Shown here: positions 1 through 7,642 of the stretch, piece by piece
Layout of the letters: every line of letters begins with the position of its first letter
How positions within the stretch are numbered: the stretch's first letter is position 1
Assembly: GCA_050692915.1 (NCBI GenBank)
Contig: JBOGVU010000107.1
Span: forward strand, 1-7,978
Reading direction: 5' to 3'
DNA: 7,978 nt
Source: CALAEC01 sp050692915
Lineage (GTDB): Bacteria > Actinomycetota > UBA4738 > CALAEC01
Translations under genes and position numbers: made by a program
Notes under the pieces: model-generated
Told to the model about the DNA's origin: nothing
The model's database searches: none
What the model saw: only the letters and a program-made list of their open reading frames with translations

Positions 1-151
1 GGCACACCGGCTCGCAGGCCGCGCAGTCCACGCACTCGTCGGGCTGGATGTACAGCATCCGCCCGCCCTCGTAGATGCAGTCGACCGGGCACTCGTCCAC
101 GCAGGCCCGGTCCTTCACGTCGATGCAGGTCTCGGCGATCACATACGTCAT
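1..151 (-). CDS. fdxA: Seven-iron ferredoxin (3Fe-4S/4Fe-4S), N-terminal part, cut by the window edge
   Basis: A small soluble electron carrier of the 7Fe bacterial ferredoxin family. Fifty residues are visible from an ATG at 149-151; the gene continues past base 1. The opening MTYVIAETCIDVKD and the segment ECPVDCIYEG are close to actinobacterial FdxA. Visible cysteines are C9, C17, C21, C25, C40, C43, C46 and C50. In the family C9 and C17 serve the 3Fe-4S cluster, and the C40-x2-C43-x2-C46 run with C21 serves the 4Fe-4S cluster; C25 is the extra conserved cysteine. The family length is about 105-110 residues, so roughly half is missing. The start is supported by GAGGA (plus 158-162 on the complement) six bases upstream. 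The LLM oxidoreductase gene lies 84 bp upstream on the same strand, but a hairpin between them suggests a separate transcript. The redox partner cannot be read from the window. Confidence 0.95.
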   Translation of the reverse strand, partial: MTYVIAETCIDVKDRACVDECPVDCIYEGGRMLYIQPDECVDCAACEPVC

Positions 152-179
152 GGCTCGTCCTCGAATTTCCCTCGTTTCG

Positions 180-193
180 ACGGTGCTAACCGT
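180..193. repeat. Short dyad upstream of the ferredoxin gene
   Basis: A perfect inverted repeat, ACGGT (180-184), loop GCTA, ACCGT (189-193), lies 28-42 bases upstream of the ferredoxin ATG. It could be an operator or the base of a small 5'-leader hairpin. A stem of five pairs is short enough to arise by chance, so the role is inference only. Confidence 0.3.
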
Positions 194-208
194 GCATATG
201 GAGTCTAC

Positions 209-225
209 CCCGGCCGGGGGCCGGG
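209..225 (-). terminator. GC-only hairpin after the LLM oxidoreductase gene
   Basis: A perfect seven-pair stem, CCCGGCC / GGCCGGG with a three-base loop, begins ten bases past the TGA of the oxidoreductase gene on the minus strand. No T-tract follows (the next bases on that strand read GTAGACT), so it is not a classic intrinsic terminator. U-less hairpins at gene ends are common in high-GC actinobacteria. It would separate the oxidoreductase gene from the ferredoxin gene. Confidence 0.45.
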
Positions 226-235
226 CGCGAGAGGG

Positions 236-1126
236 TCAGCGCTCGACCGCGGGGTCTGGGGCGGCGGCCATGATCGTGCCCAGCAGGGACGAGGTCGCCT
301 CCTGGGCCGGGACCGGGTAGACCACCACCAGGTCGGCCCCCGCCTCCCGCCAGGCGGCCAGCCGCTCGAGGGCGGCGTCCCGATCACCCCACACGCACAG
401 GGCTCGGGCCATCTCGTCGGGGCTCGGCGCGATGCCTTCGGCCTCGAGCTGACGAACGTAGGACGGGATCCCCGCGTACATCTCGGCGGCTTCCCGGAGG
501 GCCGCCAGGGCGTGCTCCCGGTCGTGGCCCAGGCACGCCCGAACGTACACGGCCACGGTCACCTCGCCCGGGTCTCGGCCGCCCTCCTCCGCCCCCCGGG
601 CGACCCCCCTCCTCGCCCGGGCCACCCGGTCCGGGGAGCACCAGTTCAGCAGGACTCCGTTGGCGGCCCGGCCGGCGAGCTCGACCATCCTCGGGCCGAG
701 GGCGGCGAGGTAGAGGGGGGTGTGCTCACCGATGCCGGCGGCGACCTGACCCAGGCGCTCGGCCGTGGCGGCCACCCGGGCCTCGGGGCCGCTCCCGACG
801 CCGAGGATCGCCCTCCCGCCGGAGACCCGGTCCAGGGTCAGGGCGGCGGACACAAGCTCGCCCGGGCGACGAGCCGACAGCGTGACGACCCCGGTGGCCA
901 GCCCGATCCGGCCGGTTCGCTGCGCCAGCGAGGCCAGGAGCGTGAAGGGCTCCCAAACCCCGTGGTCGGGCACCCACACGGACCGGTAGCCGGTCTCCTC
1001 GGCCAGGGAGACCGCCCCGGCCAGATCATCGAAGGGCAGCTTCTCCCGGACCCACCCACCCGAGCTCGGGCGGGCGATGCTGCCGGCCAGGGCCACGGCG
1101 GTGGCGGATCGGTTGTCAGCGGCCAT
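236..1126 (-). CDS. LLM-class (luciferase-like) flavin oxidoreductase, probably F420-dependent, with a short middle segment
   Basis: A 296-residue TIM-barrel oxidoreductase of the bacterial-luciferase-like superfamily; in actinobacteria most such proteins use coenzyme F420, some FMN. The substrate cannot be told. Family marks in order: LAEETGYRSVWVPDH (about 41-55), the TGRIGLATGVVTLSARRP strand-helix unit (71-88), GGRAILGVGSG (103-113), LYLAALGPRMVELAGRAANG (138-157) and a C-terminal helix with EAGADLVVVYPV (261-272). Between GVGSG and LYLAALGPRM there are only 24 residues, where relatives as I recall them carry about 60-70, including the usual ERxxEYxxxLR helix; the reading frame is intact through this stretch. 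The ATG at 1124-1126 has no clear Shine-Dalgarno sequence, and a divergent hydrolase gene starts 25 bp away, so leaderless translation is possible. The ferredoxin gene follows downstream on the same strand. Confidence 0.85.
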   Translation of the reverse strand: MAADNRSATAVALAGSIARPSSGGWVREKLPFDDLAGAVSLAEETGYRSVWVPDHGVWEPFTLLASLAQRTGRIGLATGVVTLSARRPGELVSAALTLDRVSGGRAILGVGSGPEARVAATAERLGQVAAGIGEHTPLYLAALGPRMVELAGRAANGVLLNWCSPDRVARARRGVARGAEEGGRDPGEVTVAVYVRACLGHDREHALAALREAAEMYAGIPSYVRQLEAEGIAPSPDEMARALCVWGDRDAALERLAAWREAGADLVVVYPVPAQEATSSLLGTIMAAAPDPAVER

Positions 1127-1151
1127 CCGCGCGTGTCATCGTCGCACACCC

Positions 1152-1808
1152 GTGAACCAGGTCCGCTTCCGGACGGCCGATGGGCTGGAGCTCGAGGGGG
1201 AGATCCGTCCCGCCGACGGCACCCCCCGAGGCACGGCCGTGCTGTGCCACGCTCACCCCAGGCACGGCGGCAGCAAGGACCACCCGATCCTGTGGGCCAT
1301 CCGGAACGACCTCGCGGCGAAGCGCGGGCTGACCGTGCTGGCGTTCAACTTCCGGGGGATCATGGGCTCCGAGGGGACCTACGGCGGCGGGGAGGCCGAG
1401 CTCCTCGACGCGGCCGCTGCCGTCGACCGGGTCCGGCAGGAAGCCCCCGGGCCCACCCTGATCGTGGGGTGGTCGTTCGGAGCCTGGGTGGCCCTCCGTC
1501 ACGCGATGCTCGACCGGCGGGTGACCGCCTTGGCCCTGCTGGGGTTCCCCGTGGGACCGGCCTACCAGTCCGAGCGCCGGCCGCTCCCGTCCCTGGCGGA
1601 GCTCGAGTCCTTCCCGGGCCCGGTCCTGTTCGTTACCGGGGATGGAGACGAGTTCTGCCCGGTCCCGGAGCTCCGGAGCCTGGCCGGATGGATCCCCCGG
1701 GGCGAGGTCATCGTGGTCCCCGACGCCGACCACTACCTGGGCCGGCGGGAGCGCGAGGTGGCCGAGCTCGTGGGTGACTGGGTGGACGCGGCGCTTCAGA
1801 CGTCGTAG
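1152..1808 (+). CDS. Alpha/beta hydrolase of the COG2945 / dienelactone-hydrolase-like type
   Basis: A predicted 218-residue cytoplasmic serine hydrolase. From the GTG start, the family signature HAHPRHGGSKDH (33-44; HPHPxxGG in relatives) contributes the oxyanion region. FNFRGIMGSEGTYGGGEAE (65-83) is the conserved second block. The nucleophile elbow is GWSFG with Ser108, the acid is probably Asp166 in GDGDEFCP, and the catalytic His is His194 in DADHYLG. The triad is therefore complete, and no lid domain is present. Substrate unknown; relatives are annotated as esterases or hydrolases without firm function. An in-frame ATG at 1077 would add 25 residues (LPARATAVADRLS...) that overlap the divergent oxidoreductase gene and look unlike the family, so the GTG at 1152 next to the first beta strand is preferred, although neither start has a Shine-Dalgarno sequence. 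The 3' end overlaps the convergent small membrane-protein gene by 13 bp. Confidence 0.88.
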   Translation: MNQVRFRTADGLELEGEIRPADGTPRGTAVLCHAHPRHGGSKDHPILWAIRNDLAAKRGLTVLAFNFRGIMGSEGTYGGGEAELLDAAAAVDRVRQEAPGPTLIVGWSFGAWVALRHAMLDRRVTALALLGFPVGPAYQSERRPLPSLAELESFPGPVLFVTGDGDEFCPVPELRSLAGWIPRGEVIVVPDADHYLGRREREVAELVGDWVDAALQTS

Positions 1809-2002
1809 CGCTGCGGGAACTCCCGCCGATCGCCACGCGAGGCCTGCCGCCACCGCTGCCGGACCAGGAAGTACCCGAGCAGGGCGATGGCCACCACGAA
1901 CAGGACCAGGCCGAGGGCCACGCCCGCGGCGATCTCCAGCACCCCGCCCAGCGAACCCGTGATGGCCGCGGCCACCAGGATGATGACGATGAGGAGGATC
2001 AC
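1796..2002 (-). CDS. Small two-helix membrane protein, unknown function
   Basis: A 68-residue hydrophobic protein that I do not recognise. Residues 1 to about 20 (MILLIVIILVAAAITGSLGG) and about 26-46 (AGVALGLVLFVVAIALLGYF) are likely membrane helices, joined by a very short turn with one acidic residue. A strongly basic tail follows (VRQRWRQASRGDRREF), which by the positive-inside rule should face the cytoplasm. The GTG start at 2000-2002 is preceded by AAGGTG (complement of 2008-2013) five bases upstream. The gene converges on the hydrolase with a 13-bp overlap and diverges from the DUF72 gene by 18 bp. Short hydrophobic ORFs can be chance products in GC-rich DNA; in its favour are the clean helix-plus-basic-tail pattern, the plausible ribosome-binding site and the way it fills an otherwise empty gap. 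Confidence 0.65.
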   Translation of the reverse strand: MILLIVIILVAAAITGSLGGVLEIAAGVALGLVLFVVAIALLGYFLVRQRWRQASRGDRREFPQRYDV

Positions 2003-2020
2003 GGGTACACCTTACCCATC

Positions 2021-2782
2021 ATGGGGATCATCGTCGGAACCAGCGGGTGGCAGTACGCCGACTGGAAGGGCCGCTTCTACCCGACGGGACTCCCCCAGCG
2101 GGACTGGCTGACCCACTTCTCCGAACGGTTCCCCGCCGTCGAGGTCAACAGCACGTTCTACATGCTTCCCCGGGAGGAGGTCTTCGTCCGCTGGCGGGAG
2201 CGATCCGCCGACCGCTTCACATTCGCCGTGAAGGCCAGCCGGTACATCACCCACGTCCGGCGGCTCCGCGACTGCCGGGAGCCGGTGCGACGGCTGTGGG
2301 CGAGCGCCCGACGACTGGGGCGGAAGCTGGGCCCGGTGCTGTTCCAGCTGCCGCCGAACTTCCCCGCCGATCCCGACCGGCTCCGCTCGTTCCTCCGTCT
2401 GCTGCCCGGGGGGATGCGGGCGGCCTTCGAGTTCCGCCACCGGTCGTGGGACTCCGACGAGACCCACGAGGCCCTGGACCGGGCCGGATGCGCCACCGTG
2501 CTCGCGGACCGGCCAGGCGCCCGGGTCCCGGCACTGGTCACCGGCGGCTGGTCCTACGTCCGCTTCCACCAGGGCCGGCGAACCTCACCCGGCTACCCGA
2601 AGGAGAAGCTGCGTCGATGGGCGGAGCGCCTGGCCGCCACCGAGGCCGCCGAGACCTGGGTCTTCTTCAACAACGACACGGGCGGGGCGGCGCTCCGCGA
2701 CGCGGCCGCGCTCACCGACCTGCTCGTTGCGCGCGGCGCTCCGGTGCGGGGGCCGGAGGCTCCTGACCGTTCCCGGAGATGA
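2021..2782 (+). CDS. DUF72 family protein (YecE-like, COG1801)
   Basis: A 253-residue protein of the DUF72/YecE family, predicted to form a TIM-barrel. Its biochemical role is not established, though a nuclease or nucleic-acid link has been suggested for the fold. Conserved blocks appear in the usual order: GTSGWQYADWKGRFYP (6-21), EVNSTFYMLP (41-50), FAVKASRYITH (about 68-78), GPVLFQLPPNF (about 104-114), AFEFRHRSW, SYVRFHQGR and the C-terminal FFNNDTGGAALRDA. No block is missing, and the length fits the family (about 230-260). There is no other in-frame start between 1994 and the ATG at 2021, and GAGGAGG (1991-1997) lies too far upstream to serve, so translation may be leaderless. The last 71 bp overlap, tail-to-tail, the convergent histidine-kinase gene; the C-terminal 20 or so residues (ARGAPVRGPEAPDRSRR) are outside the conserved fold. 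Confidence 0.93.
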   Translation: MGIIVGTSGWQYADWKGRFYPTGLPQRDWLTHFSERFPAVEVNSTFYMLPREEVFVRWRERSADRFTFAVKASRYITHVRRLRDCREPVRRLWASARRLGRKLGPVLFQLPPNFPADPDRLRSFLRLLPGGMRAAFEFRHRSWDSDETHEALDRAGCATVLADRPGARVPALVTGGWSYVRFHQGRRTSPGYPKEKLRRWAERLAATEAAETWVFFNNDTGGAALRDAAALTDLLVARGAPVRGPEAPDRSRR

Positions 2783-5486
2783 CGGCCGGCAGGAAGACCC
2801 GGAAGCTGGCCCCGCCGCCGACGCGGTCCTCGACCCACGCGCGGCCGCCGTGGAGCTCGGCGAACCGAGCGACCAGCGACAGCCCGATGCCGGTGCCGGG
2901 GGCGTGAGTCGGAGCCCGAGGGCCCCGTTCGAACGGACGGAACACCAGCTCCTTGAGGTCGTCGGGGACCCCCGCGCCCTCGTCCTCGACCGCGAGGAGG
3001 ACCCCGGTGTCGTGGCGATGGATCCGTACCCGAACGACGGTGTCCGGCGGGGTGTGCTTGGCCGCGTTGACCAGAAGGTTCTCCAGGATCCGCTCCACCT
3101 TGGGGCCGTCCACCTCGGCCACCAGGGGCTCCACGTCGAGCTCCACCGCACGACCGCGGACGTCGGTCTCCTCCAGCACTCGCTGCGCCAGGGCCCCCAG
3201 GTCGATCGGGTGGCGCTGGGGCTCGAGGATCCCTCGCTCCATACGATCGACGTCGAGGAGATCGCCCAGGAGCCGCTGGAGCTTCTGGGCGTTTGCCGCC
3301 AGACGCTCCAGGAGCTCCCGGCGCTCGTCTTCAGGCAGGTCGAGCTCGTCCTGCTTCAGCGTCAGCGCGTACCCCAACACCGCTGACAGCGGGGTCCGGA
3401 GCTCGTGGGAGACCGCCGACAGGAACGCGTTCTTCATGTCGTCGACCTGCCGGAGGCGTTCCGCCGCCTGGCGCTCCCGATCGTAGGCGGAGCGGAGGGT
3501 CTCCTCGGCCCGCTTCCGCGCGGTGATCTCGGCGAACGTCACCACCGCACCGACCAGGCCGACGTCGTCCCGAAGCGGTGTGCTCGTGTACTCGACCGGG
3601 AACGAGGACCCATCACGCCGCCAGAAGACCTCGTCGTCCACGCGCCGCGTGACGCCATCCCGGAACGCCTGGTAGATCGGACACTCGTCGAGGAAGTAGG
3701 GCGAGCCGTCGGGGTGGGAGTGATGGATCGCGTCGTGGCCCATCCGTCCCACGAGCTCATCGGCGGACCACCCCAGCATCTCGGTAGCCGCCGGGTTGAC
3801 GAACGTGATGCTCCCACCGATGTCGAGCCCGAAGATGCCCTCCCCCGCCGAGTCGAGGATCAGCCGGTTCTGAATGGCCAGCCGACGGAGGGCCTCCTCG
3901 ACTCTTTTCCGCTCGGTGACGTCGGTGAGAACCCCCTGCCAGCCGAGGGGGCTGCCGGTATCGTCGCTCAGGAGCAGGCCCTCGTCCCGGACCCAGACCA
4001 CGTGCCCGTCCTTGGCGATCATCCGGTACTCGGCTCGGAACGGTTCGCCGGTGGCGTTCGAGCGGCGGGATTCCTCCATCACCCGCTCGCGGTCCTCGGG
4101 ATGGAGGATCTTGATCCACAGCTCGGGGTCGGCCAACCGCTCCTCCGGTGTGTATCCGAGCATCGTCTCGTAGTAGGGGCTCACATACCTGGCCGTGGCG
4201 ACGTCATCGGCGTCGTCCACGTAGATCACCGCAGGGATCTGCTCCACGAGCGTGCGGTACCGCTCCTCTGCCTCCGTCAGCTCACCCTGGGCCCGGCGGT
4301 GCCGGAGGGCGGCGCCGAGGCTGTTCGCCATGGCCTCCAGAAAGTGCGCGTCGTCGGGAGTGAACCGGCGGGCGTCCCGAGTGTGGCCGGCCAGGACGCC
4401 GTACGGCCCGTCCGGACCGGGGATCACCACGGTCACCCCCGAGCGGATCCCCAGCCGCACCAGGTTCGGCGAGGGCGTGAACCGGTCCTCGGTGGCCTGA
4501 TCGACCAGGACGACGGGCTCGGACTCCCGCAGCGTGTAGCCCGCCTGCGAGTCCAGCGGCACGGGGAGCCAAGGGCCGTCCTCGTGCCAACCTTGGGCCG
4601 CTCGGACGACGAGATGGTCCCCCTCGAGCTCCAGGGCCGTGGCCACCTCGACGTCCAGCCCTCGGGCCGCCAGGGCCACGGCCTCCTCCAACAGCGCCGG
4701 GACGTCGGCGCCCGACAGGGCCAGCTGACCGAACTCGGCCACCGCGGCCTGCTGCCGGCTCCTGGCCTCGACGACCCGGAGCATGTGGTCGAACTCGCGG
4801 GCCACGTTGACCAGGTCGTCGCGGCCGGGCGGCCCTTCCGCCTCGGGGAGCCGTACGCCCGTCTCGCCGGCCGCCACTCGCTTGGCCGCCCGGGCCAGCC
4901 GGCCGGCGCGCCGGAACACGAACGCGTACAGGATCAGTCCCAAGGCAAGGACCCCCGCCCCCCCGGCCACGGCCACGCTGAGGGTGAGCTCGCGCTCCGC
5001 TCGAAGCAGGGCGTGTTCGAATGGCCTGTCCGACATGGCGATCTCGATCCACGCCGGGAAGGTGGAGGTGCCGACCGGGTAGGTGTGGACGACCACCGGC
5101 ATCTCGGAGGCGGCGGCCCCCGGATCCGCAGAGCTCGCCCACAGCACGCGGCCCTCGCCGAGCTGCCGGTACACCCGCACCGACACGATCATGGGCGAGA
5201 CCCCGCGAAGGTCGTCGAGGTAGGCGCGCATCTGGAACGGGTCCGGCCGCTCGGCCCGGTAGCTCGAAGCCACCAGGTGGGCGATCAGTCGCTCCTGGGA
5301 GCTGTACGCTCGGCCGTAGCTCTCCTGGATGCTCCGGAAGAGGAACGAGCCCACGATGAGGGCGGCCACCACGGTGACGACGGCTGTGGGGATGGCCAGC
5401 TTGACGAAGAGGGGCACGCTTCGTTCGACCCGGCGCAGGAACGCGCGCAGGCCGCCATGCACCCATCGGTCAGCTTGACCGTCCAT
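2712..5486 (-). CDS. Membrane-bound hybrid-input sensor histidine kinase (HAMP-GAF-PAS-PAS-HisKA-HATPase)
   Basis: A 924-residue sensor kinase, numbered from the ATG at 5484-5486. Residues about 23-50 form TM1, about 51-166 an extracytoplasmic sensor region, perhaps Cache-like (SVRVYRQLGEGRVLWAS), and about 167-191 TM2. HAMP is about 188-242, GAF about 249-396, PAS1 with PAC about 405-530 (RYVSPYYETMLGYTPEE, ending TDVTERKR), PAS2 with PAC about 536-660 (TFVNPAATEMLGWSADE, ending AEITARKRAEE). HisKA is about 680-748 with phospho-acceptor His694 in SHELRTP; HATPase_c is about 791-901, with the N box ENLLVNAAKH, G1 DEGAGVP, F box FRPFERG and G2 GTGIGLSL all intact. There is no receiver domain, and no response regulator lies in the window, so it looks like an orphan here. 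PAS2 carries a His/Cys-rich insert (584-602). A GTG four codons upstream (5498) touches GAGGGG directly, so the ATG, 11 bases from that site, is preferred. It lies 116 bp after acs on the same strand; the stimulus is unknown. Confidence 0.95.
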   Translation of the reverse strand: MDGQADRWVHGGLRAFLRRVERSVPLFVKLAIPTAVVTVVAALIVGSFLFRSIQESYGRAYSSQERLIAHLVASSYRAERPDPFQMRAYLDDLRGVSPMIVSVRVYRQLGEGRVLWASSADPGAAASEMPVVVHTYPVGTSTFPAWIEIAMSDRPFEHALLRAERELTLSVAVAGGAGVLALGLILYAFVFRRAGRLARAAKRVAAGETGVRLPEAEGPPGRDDLVNVAREFDHMLRVVEARSRQQAAVAEFGQLALSGADVPALLEEAVALAARGLDVEVATALELEGDHLVVRAAQGWHEDGPWLPVPLDSQAGYTLRESEPVVLVDQATEDRFTPSPNLVRLGIRSGVTVVIPGPDGPYGVLAGHTRDARRFTPDDAHFLEAMANSLGAALRHRRAQGELTEAEERYRTLVEQIPAVIYVDDADDVATARYVSPYYETMLGYTPEERLADPELWIKILHPEDRERVMEESRRSNATGEPFRAEYRMIAKDGHVVWVRDEGLLLSDDTGSPLGWQGVLTDVTERKRVEEALRRLAIQNRLILDSAGEGIFGLDIGGSITFVNPAATEMLGWSADELVGRMGHDAIHHSHPDGSPYFLDECPIYQAFRDGVTRRVDDEVFWRRDGSSFPVEYTSTPLRDDVGLVGAVVTFAEITARKRAEETLRSAYDRERQAAERLRQVDDMKNAFLSAVSHELRTPLSAVLGYALTLKQDELDLPEDERRELLERLAANAQKLQRLLGDLLDVDRMERGILEPQRHPIDLGALAQRVLEETDVRGRAVELDVEPLVAEVDGPKVERILENLLVNAAKHTPPDTVVRVRIHRHDTGVLLAVEDEGAGVPDDLKELVFRPFERGPRAPTHAPGTGIGLSLVARFAELHGGRAWVEDRVGGGASFRVFLPAVISGNGQEPPAPAPERRAQRAGR

Positions 5487-5520
5487 GCCGATACACACCC
5501 CTCGGGTCGGTACATCGGCA
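5486..5520 (-). promoter_or_regulatory. Inverted repeat framing the kinase ribosome-binding site and touching its start codon
   Basis: On the plus strand, TGCCGAT (5486-5492) and ATCGGCA (5514-5520) are perfect reverse complements, separated by 21 bases. In the kinase mRNA the 3' arm ends with the A of AUG, and the likely Shine-Dalgarno sequence GAGGGG (complement of 5498-5503) lies in the loop. The arrangement could be a translational control hairpin or a protein operator. Only the repeat and its position are seen; the function is inferred. Confidence 0.35.
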
Positions 5521-5602
5521 CCGTGGAGAGGCGCTTGAGGGTCCGGGGGACGGCCGTACTCCCGACGCCAGGCGCTCCCGGGGGGGGCCGCTACCCTACG
5601 TC
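5487..5602. other. Intergenic gap between acs and the kinase gene
   Basis: This 116-bp gap holds the inverted repeat at the kinase start, an eight-base palindrome ACGGCCGT (5550-5557) and a run of eight G (5580-5587) just past the acs stop. I see no convincing -35/-10 pair and no terminator with a T-tract, so read-through from acs into the kinase gene is possible. The G run is a place where sequencing errors are likely, but it lies outside the coding regions. Confidence 0.5.
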
Positions 5603-7573
<1,971 letters not shown>

Positions 7574-7613
7574 TCCCACCCCCTGGTCGACGAACGAGCC
7601 ATCAGCCTACCCT

Positions 7614-7639
7614 CGGGGCTCCCGTGGCGCGAAGCCCCG
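7614..7639 (-). terminator. Hairpin just after the prenyltransferase gene
   Basis: CGGGGCT (7614-7620) and AGCCCCG (7633-7639) form a perfect seven-pair stem with a 12-base loop, starting three bases past the TAG of the prenyltransferase gene on the minus strand. There is no T-tract after it. It may end or weaken transcription before acs, which would then need its own promoter in the next 35 or so bases; I could not identify one. Confidence 0.4.
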
Positions 7640-7642
7640 CGG

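Noticed and set aside
75..320. 81-codon plus-strand frame across the ferredoxin start and the following gap
   Set aside because: It is antisense to the ferredoxin coding sequence and the end of the oxidoreductase gene, with no ribosome-binding site or recognisable product.
512..1777. 421-codon plus-strand frame spanning the oxidoreductase and hydrolase genes
   Set aside because: It crosses two well-supported genes, one in antisense and one out of frame. The Pro/Gly/Arg-rich product resembles no family.
2712..5486. Possible receiver domain or response regulator partnered with the kinase
   Set aside because: The protein ends soon after the HATPase domain with a Pro/Ala/Arg tail. Neither neighbour (DUF72 protein, Acs) has receiver or DNA-binding features.
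5580..5587. Run of eight G that might signal a frameshift
   Set aside because: It lies between the acs stop and the kinase start, and both flanking reading frames are intact.
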